A DNA stretch of 64,000 nucleotides from Nemertoderma westbladi (lineage: Eukaryota > Xenacoelomorpha > Nemertodermatida > Nemertodermatidae). The number at the start of each line of letters is the position of its first letter. Within the stretch, counting starts at the first letter, position 1. Positions 33,383-44,033 of this stretch are shown piece after piece. Under the pieces are notes generated by a model, which had not been told where the DNA came from, did no database searches, and saw only the letters and a list, made by a program, of their open reading frames with translations. A program made the translations under genes and the position numbers. The stretch spans positions 62,001 through 126,000 of the forward strand of contig JAUCBJ010000174.1 of NCBI GenBank assembly GCA_032718475.1. The letters run 5' to 3'.

Positions 33383-34300
33383 TTAGTCTTTCTTGCGCGA
33401 ACGGCGTTTACGCAGTGTTTTAAAGCTGGCCAGAGTCTTTTTCTCTTTGGGGCGAGCCACTTTACAAGGAGGGCTATAACTCCTGGGTGAAGGGTGCAAT
33501 ATGATTGCATCAGAGGGTGCAGGATTAGGGTCGGTGTATCCGCCGGTCGAAGTGCCGGGTTGGTTGACATCAATGTCGGGGGAGAGGGGTCTAACAGCCT
33601 TTAGAGCGCGTTTTAGGACGGCCGCTCTTACGGGTCCTTTACGAGTGGTCTGAACGAGAGCCGTGGTTGGACCATAGGCAGTCAGAAACTTCCTGGGTTT
33701 AATGGTTCTTTCCAACTCGCGTTCGCGGGCTCGGTATTTGTAAGGCCGTCGATATACTTCCTGTAACTCGGGGTGTGAGTTAACAAATAAGTCTCCATAG
33801 CTCGGATCCTGACGGATAAAATTGATTAAGTTATAGGAGTGAATGTCGCTAGGATTAATACTCCTGAGAAATTTGCGTACGAACTTGGTTGAAATACATT
33901 CTCCGACGCGCTTCAGTAGTTCGTAACTCGATATGCGTGATTTCTGTTCGACAGAAGCGAATAGATAAGGATGGAATGCATAAACTCCTTCGTAAGCGAG
34001 TCCAGGATAATAGCGATGGCGCGAATCACAATGTAAATCAGCGTTCGCTTCCCAAGCTCTGATGTAACGTAGTGTAATCATTTCATCTACGCTTTCCAAA
34101 TCGTGATTAAAAGGGCAATCGAAACTGGCGTGTCCCTTTAGTTGACAATGGTGACATTGAGTCATAAATTGAGGGCAAACCGCAAAAATGTGCAAGTTAT
34201 TGAGTCTGCAATATGCACAATAAATTTCCATCGCCGGTTTTTCGTGGAAATAGGAACAGCGAATATAGTTCGGGAGGATCAGTGATACTGCCAGGACCAA
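33383..34300 (-). pseudogene. Zinc-knuckle basic protein of the LTR element (accessory ORF, part 3)
   Basis: A frame of about 300 codons. Near its N-terminus are two zinc-knuckle-like motifs: CAYCRLNNLHIFAVC (C-X2-C-X5-H-X4-C) and CHHCQLKGHASFDC (C-X2-C-X4-H-X4-C). A 150-residue unfamiliar middle part follows (YYPGLAYEGVYAFHPYLF, FVRKFLRSINPSD). The tail is strongly basic (RPKEKKTLASFKTLRKRRSR), like a nuclear or nucleic-acid-binding signal. There is no ATG at the left limit: an upstream frame starting at an ATG near 34352 (MIRVPEYS...) joins it through a frameshift near 34260. Single-strand nucleic-acid binding is inferred from the knuckles. It is not a known part of BEL elements. Confidence 0.6.
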
Positions 34301-34369
34301 GAGTCCGAGGTCTCACTGGGGAATGAGGAGGCCTGACCGAGTATTCCGGAACTCTGATCATGGGTTTAT

Positions 34370-34745
34370 TTAGTGATCGTTTAAGACGAGCGATCGTAGG
34401 TGATACGTCGAACAGGTTTCACTCGAAACTCCCGTAAGTATAACGCGTAAAACTGTGTTTAGCGCAACGTCTCCGCGGATGTTTATGTCTTTCAGTTTGT
34501 TGGTTGGGTCTAGGGCACTCGTCACAACAATACCAAAGACGTACGTCCTGTAGAGGAAACGCGGGTGATCGTTCTCCAGCTCCGCAATATTCTTCCATTT
34601 GTTCAAAACTATCCGGGATAACAGGTAGTGGACGAGCGGCGGTAAGATACATCATAGTGAAGTAGAGCCGTTTGAGTTCTACCATAGGGTCATGATGTAT
34701 ACCTTGAGGATATCGAGTCTCTAGGTTCTGCGGACTGGCGATGTT
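34370..34745 (-). pseudogene. Accessory ORF of the LTR element, part 2, frameshifted
   Basis: An open stretch after a TAA near 34750 reads SPQNLETRYPQGIHHDPMVE and runs to FEQMEEY at about 34600. It then continues sensibly in the next frame (34606-34370) with DHPRFLYRTYVFGIVVTSAL and NIRGDVALNTVLRVILTG. One indel near 34600 explains the switch. No family is recognised. The alternating hydrophobic pattern suggests a folded domain. It lies between parts 1 and 3 in the same direction, and all three probably derive from one ancestral protein of about 600 residues. Confidence 0.5.
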
Positions 34746-34749
34746 GAGT

Positions 34750-35191
34750 TAAGTTTCTCTCAAAATTCTAGGTAGTCGTTGAAGTCGATGCGTTTATCCG
34801 GTTCTTCAACGTTTTCTCTTTACAGTCTGTTACGAATAGAATTTTCGTGTTCTATTCTCGGTTTATCGTTACGACTCCGCTGGGTATGATATTTAAATAG
34901 AACCATTTCCCTTTCGGTGTCTACATCGTCCGTATCATGTAAATCGATAGGATGGCCAGTAGTTAAGAAGTCCATATACGTACCATTACGATGCGTATAG
35001 CGAGCGGTGAATTTTCGATAGTCCAATTCACGCGTAAGTTGCTCTTGGGACATCGGCAGTTCGATATAACGACCATCGTCCTCCGTAATGGTTGGATCGG
35101 CTTCACCGCGTATCAAGCTATCCACAAATGCTTGTAAAGGTAAAGTATATCGCTCCCTGATACCAAGATCATCTTCTATCAACTCCGTCAT
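34750..35191 (-). pseudogene. Accessory ORF of the LTR element, part 1
   Basis: The ATG at 35191 starts MTELIEDDLGIRERYTLPLQ. The frame is acidic and contains RKFTARYTHRNGTYMDFLTT. It stops at 34820, but the same frame continues for 19 protein-like codons to another stop near 34760. This suggests nonsense decay or readthrough rather than a natural end. No family is recognised. The segment upstream (35192-37000) is noncoding. Confidence 0.5.
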
Positions 35192-35993
35192 ATCTGCTAT
35201 CTGAGTTTATTAATATTGTAATGAGTTTATGTTTAGGCGAGCGGGCGTCGCTGCCTACCTCTCTTTGCCCCCGGACAGTGGGATTCTCAGCGCCGATGTA
35301 CCGTCGTCGCGGTGTTTACGCCAACATGTAGCAACAGCACGACAACGATAACCGGCACAAGTCCCTCCACTGTCCGTCCCAAAGGCTTGATTCACTTTAG
35401 GTTCTTTCTATAATAGAGTTAGGGCTACTTTCACAATTGCGACTAGCTACTGTAAACACACCTTAGCAGTAACATTCACCTACAAACGCACAAATTCCAC
35501 ACAACTGTCACCAATTGTACACATACGGGCCATTTGTCCGTTAGTCAGTGCCTTCCAGAATGTCACGTTATTATTGTGTATCCTTGGATACTAACAGTGT
35601 GCTATGTATTCTCTATGCTATGCAATGGGACAAGCTTTCTATTGTTCTTTTAACTTGCTTCTAATTCTAGCGTGGGTGTTGCTATGGTGACATTATGGAA
35701 TGCTAGCGGTAGAATTAGGGTAATTCTCATGCATACAGATCTGGAATGCTATTTAATAGTAATTCTTTAATTGTCAATATCCTCTTTATGCATGATTTTA
35801 TTAATTTTATCGGCTATTGACTATATATTGGAGATTCTCGCACTCTAATACACTCAATAGGATGAATCTCCGCTCCCATGATCTATTAATTAATGGAATT
35901 TTGGGAAGGTTATAAATTGCACAAAATGACAATTTATGAAATTCATTTAAAATATGAATTTAAATTTATTCCCGTGAATTTTATTATTTGATG

Positions 35994-36295
35994 TTAAAAT
36001 TGACACAATTTTTATTCCAGAGCATGTCTGGGGACTGAGGATCCTTAATTCTATAAAATTGTCCTTTAAGAGTATCGGTAAGTGCTACGATATCTTAATC
36101 GACTAGAATTGTTAAAGGATCTGAATTTTACAGATTTTGATTTATAGATTTATAAATATTAAATAATTAATATTTGAGATGGGCACCAATTTATTCCAGA
36201 ACTTGTCTGGGGACGTTAACCACTGATTCTAGAATTTGTCTTTCAAGTATATCGGTGGGTGCCGCGATATCTTAATCGACTAGAATTACAGATGG
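35994..36295 (-). repeat. Two direct repeats of about 115 bp between the ORFs of the LTR element
   Basis: TTATTCCAGA.C.TGTCTGGGGA, a CTTT(A/C)AAG(A/T)(G/A)TATCGGT segment and CGATATCTTAATCGACTAGAATT recur at about 36010-36110 and 36190-36290. They lie between the two coding regions, where a second transcript could start. Confidence 0.7.
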
Positions 36296-36299
36296 TCAA

Positions 36300-37030
36300 A
36301 AGGTTTAACAGATTTATTTGCGTTTTTACACTACTGTTAGAGGGACATCACGCTACCATATGTATTATTTAATATAAGGTAGAAGAGCAATATCGCACGA
36401 AGCAATGTCAGTGTGAAGAGGCAAGTCGTTTCCAAGGTCTACCCAGAGCTTGGTTTAGCCGAGACACGAGGATCTGAACTTTGCATTCCTAATACTCTGC
36501 CTACCAATAATACTTGAATATAGTAGTGGCTTTATTGTACTTTAATAAGTACGGACATTCCATCTTACTGTAGTCACGTATTTATAATATGATACGGACA
36601 GTAAGGAAAGAGAAAAAATAATTATTTCTCGCCGTCGCACTAAATATATATTATAAGTAATTACGTACGTAATAAACACTAATATATTGCACTAATCTAC
36701 TAAATAATCACTAAAATAACATTCTACTAAATAAAATTAAAGAAAACGATTATAATAAAATTACATAATAATACATACATAAATATAAAATTAAAACAAA
36801 TATAAAATGATATAGTCACACGCCCACTCCATATGTTATTACGTTATGGAGTCCCTAGATATTTGTCGGATTAGGGAAGTGGTCGTAGGAAGAGTATCTT
36901 GCCTTCCATAGTTTCCGGACAGTTTTCGGTCTCTTTCCCGTAAACATAAACGACTAGCTGGGCGATTGAGTTTTTGTGTTACTTTCTCCGCTCCCTTGGC
37001 CTGTCTAATCTCCGCCGTGGTAAGATGAGG
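36300..37030 (-). other. Remnant downstream of the Gag ORF in the LTR element
   Basis: Mostly AT-rich. The part next to the ORF (36850-37030) still reads as protein-like codons (LTTAEIRQAKGAEKVTQKLN) in another frame, possibly a leftover of Pol after the deletion. No integrase motif is visible. Confidence 0.35.
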
Positions 37031-37036
37031 AGGCCG

Positions 37037-40036
37037 TTATTCTTCTTCTTTACTTAAGAAGTCGGATCCACCTAACCAGCCTGGAGTATCTATCAGTTCT
37101 TGAGGAGTTGCTCCTCTGGAAGCGATGTCGGCTGGATTAATCGTCCCAAGGCAATGTCTCCATTGATCTACATTGGAGTTAATATCGTCATTATCTGAGG
37201 AGTATGGTGTTCCCTCAGTTGGTTCGTCCACCTCACTGCTCTCCACTTCCCATTCCTTTACTTGGTATACCTGTTGTTGAGGTAATCTCTCTTTGAGAGT
37301 TCTACGGGAAGGGCCAGTGAAGTACCAACCTACTCTAGTTCTTACCGCATAGGTTTGTAGTGGCTGTGGTTGAGCAGGCCGTTTCTCCAATGTCTCTAGC
37401 GCCTCATGCGCGTTTTGGCCGATGAGTATTTGCACTCCAGGATAATCTGTGTGGAATCGAGGTATCTTAAGCTGCTGGATGCTCTCGTCCTCGTCCCAGT
37501 TATAAGGTTCTACCTGGGTAGTGGCGAAGTTCTTTATAGTCACCATTTTTACTGACCTTATACTTTGTTCTCCTAATTTATCCTGGGGGGTGGACAACGC
37601 ACCTACATAGTAATCTGCCATTATGGTAGATTTCCAAACCTGCATAATTCCTGACATATCCAACTTAGTTCGGAATTTGGGTTGTCCAGCAAAGATGTCT
37701 TCGGCTAGTTCTTGATCGATGAATGTTCCTGTGCTGCCGGAGTCAAGGAGGGCGTTCACTATGTAACTTTTGTTGGGACCGTGAACTCTTACCTGCACTA
37801 CAGGAAATTCTCTGATTCCTACGTTGGAAGTTGGAGGTTTCCAAGATGGTTGTCTGTCAAAGGTAGTTGGGGGGAACTCATTGTCGGTGTCCTTTTCATA
37901 CGTAAGTGCTCGATACACTGCGGTATTTATTAGGTAACAGGATTCGTTGGCGTCGGAGAATTCGTCCGTATAGAATCCTTCCATCTCAGACTCTTGATCA
38001 GTGTCATTTACATCACTGAATTGGACATGTAGTTCGGGCTCACTTACCTGACTCGGGTTGTTTCGTTCGAATTCACTGCGTAGCAAGATGTGATGTTTCG
38101 CACCGCACTTTGCACACTTTACTTCGGAGTAACAGGTTCGCCGTTGGTGTCCTGGTCTGAGGCAATTATAGCATAACCGCTTATCCCACATGACTTCACG
38201 TCTGTCTACCAGGGATTTCTTTAGGAATTCAGCACACACACTCAAACGGTGGGGCCCGTCGCACAGCGCACATTTTGGTTTGATGTTACTCACTTTACCT
38301 TGGGCAACGTTATGCACTCTCGTTCTTTCTTCGGGCTTTCTTCCGTGAATTCTCTTAGGAGACGTAGGAGGAGTTGTTGTTACCTGTTCTCTCCTGTCAC
38401 TGGTTCGAGACTTATATTTACTTACGTCTTTATAGGTCTTGTTGTCATAGTAAGATTTTGCTGTGTCTTTCCCGCTGTCCTCTTCCTGAGAGACTTGGCT
38501 TTCGCCGTCGTCAGTATAACACACTGGTGTTACCCTTCTCCTAGAAACGGGTTTCTCACTTACCTTATTTTCCGATGTTTTCTCTCTGGACTGCTTTATG
38601 AGTTGTAATTTTACTTCACTATCTAAGAAGGACATGAGATCAGCCATGGTAGGGTCTCGTTGTTGTTGTTCCATCATATATAACACTTTCTTGTCCCAGC
38701 GTGTACCTACTCCACCCTTTGGTAAAGTAGATGCTAAGGCTCCTACAACCATAGAGTTCTGGTATTCATGAGACTTACCTAACCAATCTAGCTGTCTACA
38801 GATCTCCTGAATCTCATCGGAAAATTCTATAATCCCGCTGCTAAGAAACTTTCGGGGCGCCATTAATTTCGCATATAAATACCTAGCTATGTTAGTCCTA
38901 TTACCATACCTGATGTTTAATGTATCCCAAACTTGTCTTAATCCATCTGGATGTCCAATAAATTTTAACGCCATTAACTTGGGAGGTCCTTCCAAGCATT
39001 CGATGAGGTATCTGAGTTTCTCTCCGTTAGATAGCACAGAATTCTGTATGTTATCTTTGTAATATTCATTAAAAGGTAACCATTTCATCTCATCTCCATT
39101 GAACTTGACGATCTCTCCAACCTTTACCGCTTGACGGGCTTCGGTTCTAGCCATTTGACGCGTAAAACTTTCTTGAGCCATCGTATTATTGAATATAGAA
39201 TTATCGGTATATAAATTTCTCGGATTATGATCAGGTCTATATGGAATATTATTATCAACAGGTTTATAATCACCCTGAATAGGGTTTACTATAGGAGTTT
39301 CTACTTCACTAGCAGTATAGATGCGTGTAGGCTCCACACCTTGCGCATGAGATACTTCAGACCTAACGGGTTGACACATTGTTACAGGGGGTGGTGGTAT
39401 ACCCTTTTGTAAATTGACTAATTTATCGCGTTCTAACGCGATACTTTGCTGCACCTTTTGCAACTCTAACCTACTTTCCCTTACTGTTCCCTTGAGCTGC
39501 TGAACAGTCTCTTCCATTTCCCGGACCTGCTGAGAGGAGCACAAACAGTGTTCCCTCAGCTGCTCGAGCAGGAGACCCATCTCCCGTCGTCCCTCAGCTA
39601 CCCACTCAACCGCCGAAGCGGGAGTCGCCAACGTAGTAGCGGGCGAGCGAGAGACGACGGGCGATAAATTCTTGATATCTCGCTCGGCGTCCAGGACAGG
39701 TTCGGACTCGGGAACAGTCCTACTGGGCACAGGTAGTTTAGTACTGTACAAAGGGAATTTATAGGCAGGTTCTGGGAGTACAGGTGTCTCTATCTTTCTT
39801 TCCGCTTCTACTGTTGCCATTGCCTCTGCCGCCTTTCTTTCCGCTTCTGCTGTTGCCATTGTCTCTGCCACCTTTCTTTCCGCTTCTGCTGTTGCCATTG
39901 CCTCTGCCGCCTTTCTTTCCGCTTCTGCTGTTGCCATTGCCTCTGCCATCTTCCTTTCAAGACCCTGTCCAAGTCTAAGACTCATTCTAACACCTTCCAA
40001 AAGACTATCTGACAGTGCCCGTTTTGTGTCAGACAT
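37037..40036 (-). CDS. Gag-protease polyprotein fused to RNase H tail (BEL/Pao type)
   Basis: An intact 999-codon ORF from the ATG at 40036. Residues about 29-82 are four copies of a 13-residue repeat (AEAMATAEAERKA). Residues about 165-235 are a coiled coil. From about 305 there is a DUF1759-like capsid domain (VKFNGDEMKWLPFNEYY). Near 590-650 are zinc knuckles CALCDGPHRLSVC and CYNCLRPGHQRRTC and a decayed third (CAKCGAKHH). Near 765 is the aspartic protease motif LLDSGSTGTFID. At about 955 the sequence jumps to WRHCLGTINPADIASRG, which in BEL/Pao elements ends RNase H, and stops 30 codons later. RT and most of RNase H are absent while the frame is kept. It would make particles and protease, but copying must rely on an autonomous relative. 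Confidence 0.85.
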   Translation of the reverse strand: MSDTKRALSDSLLEGVRMSLRLGQGLERKMAEAMATAEAERKAAEAMATAEAERKVAETMATAEAERKAAEAMATVEAERKIETPVLPEPAYKFPLYSTKLPVPSRTVPESEPVLDAERDIKNLSPVVSRSPATTLATPASAVEWVAEGRREMGLLLEQLREHCLCSSQQVREMEETVQQLKGTVRESRLELQKVQQSIALERDKLVNLQKGIPPPPVTMCQPVRSEVSHAQGVEPTRIYTASEVETPIVNPIQGDYKPVDNNIPYRPDHNPRNLYTDNSIFNNTMAQESFTRQMARTEARQAVKVGEIVKFNGDEMKWLPFNEYYKDNIQNSVLSNGEKLRYLIECLEGPPKLMALKFIGHPDGLRQVWDTLNIRYGNRTNIARYLYAKLMAPRKFLSSGIIEFSDEIQEICRQLDWLGKSHEYQNSMVVGALASTLPKGGVGTRWDKKVLYMMEQQQRDPTMADLMSFLDSEVKLQLIKQSREKTSENKVSEKPVSRRRVTPVCYTDDGESQVSQEEDSGKDTAKSYYDNKTYKDVSKYKSRTSDRREQVTTTPPTSPKRIHGRKPEERTRVHNVAQGKVSNIKPKCALCDGPHRLSVCAEFLKKSLVDRREVMWDKRLCYNCLRPGHQRRTCYSEVKCAKCGAKHHILLRSEFERNNPSQVSEPELHVQFSDVNDTDQESEMEGFYTDEFSDANESCYLINTAVYRALTYEKDTDNEFPPTTFDRQPSWKPPTSNVGIREFPVVQVRVHGPNKSYIVNALLDSGSTGTFIDQELAEDIFAGQPKFRTKLDMSGIMQVWKSTIMADYYVGALSTPQDKLGEQSIRSVKMVTIKNFATTQVEPYNWDEDESIQQLKIPRFHTDYPGVQILIGQNAHEALETLEKRPAQPQPLQTYAVRTRVGWYFTGPSRRTLKERLPQQQVYQVKEWEVESSEVDEPTEGTPYSSDNDDINSNVDQWRHCLGTINPADIASRGATPQELIDTPGWLGGSDFLSKEEE

Positions 40037-40039
40037 GTT

Positions 40040-42021
40040 TGTTTGTACAGTTGAATGCCTACTGCTATATTACAGTTAAAGCAAGTCTAGTAATTCAGTA
40101 TCACTGCAAGCCTAGCGATTAATTACCGATACCGTTACTCGGTGTAACGTGATATATATACAATATATTAGAATACCGGTATGCTTATAGTATATCTATA
40201 AGTATTATTACAGACTAGATTTGTCACAGAGTACCGGTATATAATTTTAGCACAAATATATATAAATATATAATAGGCCTATCGTGAATACGGTATACAG
40301 CTGACACTTATAGTATATATAAGTATAATTATTACAGACTTGAATTAATTACAGAATACCGTTATGATTTCAGCCTAAATTTATAGAAATAAATATAATA
40401 AGCCTATTGTAGATACCGGTATGTCAATTATTTTAGAATAATTGAATTTCTGAAATTTTTAGGGTTACTTAGTTACTTCAATTTACTCTATTACCGTTAT
40501 TTAAGCAGTAGTCCAACTGATATTAAGACCTGAGGATTGTATGACAGGCCTACTATTTTATTAATAGATTTGGATTGATTTATGTTATATATACCCGTAT
40601 GAGGGGTTTTTTGTTACAATATTGAAATAGATGTTACTATTTCTGGGAAGTAATCACTACACAAAAGCTGTGCGCTCTCAGTGAAGTGCTACTTATTAGA
40701 CACTAAAACAGATAATTCTACTTCCTAAGTTACTTATCTACAAATTACTTACGATACGGGTGAGATTAATTCTCTAACTAAACACAACAAAAATATTACG
40801 TATGAAATTTTAGGGTAATTTTACAGGGAAACTACAAACCAGTCTAACAAAGGGTTAGAACTTCTGGTTATTACAACAGACAGGATACTACGGTATTTGA
40901 GAATAATAAGTAGTAGTAAATACACTGCGTTGTCCAGATAGGAAAATACCACCGCCTGACGACCTATAGCCGTATCGCTATAGGTACTACGTTATGTATC
41001 ACGGAGTGTCCCTACCTAGAAGTTAATTACAGCGGTCTACCAGAACCAACGTGCCTATTAACCACTTTACAACACAAATATACTGCCTGCACACTAATTA
41101 CTTTCGGAAAGCACTGTACACTAAACCCTAAATTAGGTACAAGTACTTATTAAAAACAGATAACTAGCAGTTAAATATACTTGAACAGTTAAAAGAACCA
41201 CGGCATCTGCTGGAGTGACCGGAGCACAAAGTCACCAGTCTTTACCTACGCCAAGCAGCCCGTGTAGTACCGGGGTTAATTTAACTATAACGGTATGTGT
41301 AACAAGCACAATTACTGTAGGAATAAACTTGGGGACATGAATGTTGCGAATAATCGCATAAACTCTGAATAATAAATATTACGCTACCCGTACAGAATAC
41401 TCAAACAAAATACAAACTAAACGCTGGCAGACTACCATCAAGCCTAAATAAACTACAGTATGTGCAGATTCCAAAATGGTTAGTTAGTATGCGTTCTAAC
41501 ACGGTAGTACGACTTATTCTTTAAGAGGGGATTGACCTTACAGCTCTGGCTGCCCCTACTTCCTAACCGTACTTTATCGGACATACACTCTACATGCACT
41601 GCAATCCGTTCAGACCCAACAACAGTCAGAACAACAGTCCAGCCTACAAATTATCTGTACAATCTGAGCAGGGTTACACGCCTTCTGCTCAATATTAGCC
41701 TACTAGTAAATAAAACTGACAGAAATAAGTAAACTATACAAAGAATGAGGGGTGATCAATCCCTATTCCCCTGGCAGCCTACAATATACAATATATCACA
41801 ATCGAAATAATACTAATGTACTTGCACTGGAAGTACCGGTTAGGACAGTTAGGCCTACTGACCTACAGCAGTACCGATTCTGACAGTTGGGCCTACGGAC
41901 CTACAGCAGTACCGATTCTGGCAGTTGGGCCTACGGACCTACAGCAGTACCGGTTCAGGTTTACTGGTCGACCGGTACTTTCAACTTTATTGCTTACTGC
42001 AATAAAGAAGATAACTGTTAT
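40040..42021 (-). other. Two-kilobase leader of the LTR element
   Basis: Noncoding leader between the 5' LTR and the Gag ORF. It is rich in short ACCGGTA and AGGCCTA palindromes and has many upstream start codons. No primer-binding site beginning with TGG is visible directly next to the 5' LTR (the complement just inside 42021 reads ATAACAGTTATC). Confidence 0.5.
41838..41960 (-). repeat. Minisatellite, about three 42-bp units, in the leader
   Basis: Units of the form ACAGTTRGGCCTACKGACC followed by TACAGCAGTACCGATTCTG occur at about 41848, 41887 and 41928. They lie less than 200 bases inside the 5' LTR. Confidence 0.8.
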
Positions 42022-43251
42022 TGTACGCGCTTTTGAAGACCTTTAGCAGTTTAACCTGCCAAAATTTATATGTCTTTTGGTTTATAAATAGACTTTAGTA
42101 AATGACAAGTATTTAATACCAATAAACACAACATTAGCCGAAGCCAGCCTAGTGCGCGTCCATTCACCCGCTGGATATACCCGGGAGACTGGATTCGGAG
42201 GGCTTAGATTTTATTATTGCAGTGTAAGCTTACTGTATTATTCGATTGATCGTTAATAAGTAATTTCTGACGAGTATTATTCACTTTCGGGAAATATTAA
42301 CAGTTCCTTTAGGACGTGGCGCTCTATCTAGGTAAACAGAGATATGACTTATACTAAACACAACTGTAAGACTGTAAGGCTTATGATTCACGTATGAGGC
42401 GCATTCTTTAGGAAATGCTTAGTTATCAGCCACAATCATGCACACTACCGGTAACGCACAATACGGCACAATAATCTGCCGACCGTCAATGAATTTTATC
42501 ATATATAAAGAGAACAGCAATTGACTCATGTAGTGCCTATCAAATAGCATTAAACTCACTACAAACCACGATAATATAAGTCGCAATCGCTATGTAACCT
42601 GTCTCTCTAACCTGTAGTGTATCAAGAAAATTGGGAAATTTGGGTTCTTTATAGATGTTCTCCAAATAATATTCAACCAACTGATACAATAATAACAACA
42701 GTAAAAGCATTAAGACGGTAGGTTAAGATATGATATGATTGTTTGGTTAGTTTATAATTATGGCGAGATAACAGTTATACGTTCTATAATCTAAGCCTAC
42801 TAATGTTTCTTCTAAAGTCTGAAAACAATTGACTCTAGAGCCGGTGTTCTTGGCCTAGATAGAAACAACACAACAGTAACAAAAACACTCTCTGACTCTA
42901 ACACCGTTGCAGGTATCTTTTTACACAGAGAGGAATAGCTCTCATTGGCAGAACACCAGATTCCACAGGTTCCACGAATATCTAAATGCCGAACTATGAG
43001 GATTTTTGCAGCCCTTGGCCAACACACAAAATGAGTCACTCCGCTCGGTTGCCCTGGTTGCATACTCTGCTGCTATAGCTCTGGTTGGCCGATAGAACAT
43101 AGCAAAGAGCCCCTCGTATAACAAATCAGCCAATCAGCCGGTCGCTTTGCATCATTCGAGTTAGAGAGCTTTTTAGAGTATTCCAGCGCCTGGGGGGGGA
43201 ACTGGATTGCAAAGCAAAAGGGCCAGTTACATCCCCACAAAAGCTTTTACA
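42022..43251 (-). repeat. 5' LTR of the 11.2-kb element
   Basis: Nearly identical to 32074-33304. The differences seen include ATAC(G/A)-region changes near 42455-42475, a 2-base indel near 42593, G/T near 42751, G/C near 42998, and an extra C near 43235. Confidence 0.95.
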
Positions 43252-43299
43252 TGAGCACTCCTGTCGTGTGGCAGGTATCCCAAGGCATCGATAGTGTTC

Positions 43300-43625
43300 A
43301 CCAAACTAATACAACGAACCTATTTTAAGCAGATGATAAGTTAGTGCCTGGGGACAATCGTCAGCCCGTCTGTAAAAGCCTTGACAGTATCCCTTTCAAA
43401 TTGATCTATATATGTTATGGCCGGTCGTCCACGACTACGCTTTCCATGAGGTGGTTGCCAGAGAAGTAGATCTGGTATGACCTCGTCTTTACTTCGCCAG
43501 CAGTGCCCACTGAATCTTAATCTGCGTTCACGGAGGGTGGTTGATACAGTACAGGTGACGGAAAGGTGGTTGATACAGTACAGGTGGTATTGTGTAATAT
43601 ATTGAATAATAGTAGTTCTTGACAA
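43300..43625 (-). pseudogene. LINE C-terminal fragment
   Basis: The frame reads ERRLRFSGHCWRSKDEVIPD, then LLLWQPPHGKRSRGRPAIT and TYIDQFERDT, the C-terminal block of many non-LTR elements (compare 25232-25562). It is truncated at both ends. A 22-base direct repeat (GATACAGTACAGGTG core) lies at 43546 and 43572. It directly abuts the target duplication of the LTR element. Confidence 0.65.
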
Positions 43626-44033
43626 ATTTTATGGTTGTGGCTATAATTACACTGTAAACTCTTTGTATTAAATTAATCCAGAGGGAGCGAGTATTGATGT
43701 AAATAAATAGCCGAAAAGGCTTCAAAACTCGACTAGGAAGTCTACAAATTTATTAAATTCGGAAAATAGTGAAAATTATGTTTAATTATATTAATCGTGC
43801 TGCGCGAAGGCCCCACGAATGTGTCATTTAAGTCTTATTTAAAACCTGTCATGTAACTAAATGTAATGAAGGAGCTGAAATAACCCACTGATTTAAGGTT
43901 TATTATGTTCAAATTGAATTTCTAGTTACAATAGAATAACGACAATCAATTGATAAATGTTACGTTATTAACCAACAGTATCCATTACAATCGTAAGGAT
44001 TGCTCGGATATTTATTAAATAAGTTAGACATTT

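Larger units (their letters stand above)
32074..43251 (-). mobile_element. Complete BEL/Pao-derived LTR element lacking RT and integrase
   Basis: LTRs of 1231 and 1230 bp (TGTACGCG... to ...CTTTTACA) lie at both ends. The 5-bp target duplication TGAGC is at 32069-32073 and 43252-43256. On the minus strand the order is 5' LTR, a 2-kb leader, a 999-codon Gag-protease ORF, about 1.8 kb of noncoding DNA, and a second decayed ORF region (35191-33383) ending 80 bases before the 3' LTR. A purine-rich tract (complement of 33305-33315) abuts the 3' LTR. No TGG-type primer site is seen after the 5' LTR. The LTRs differ at about half a dozen positions, so insertion is recent. Confidence 0.92.

Noticed and set aside
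33990-34230. Nanos-type zinc finger in the accessory ORF
   Set aside because: The Cys/His spacing does not fit the Nanos pattern. Two zinc-knuckle-type motifs fit better.
39784-39978. Leu/Pro/Phe repeat ORF on the plus strand
   Set aside because: It is antisense to the AEAMATAEAERKA repeats of the Gag ORF.
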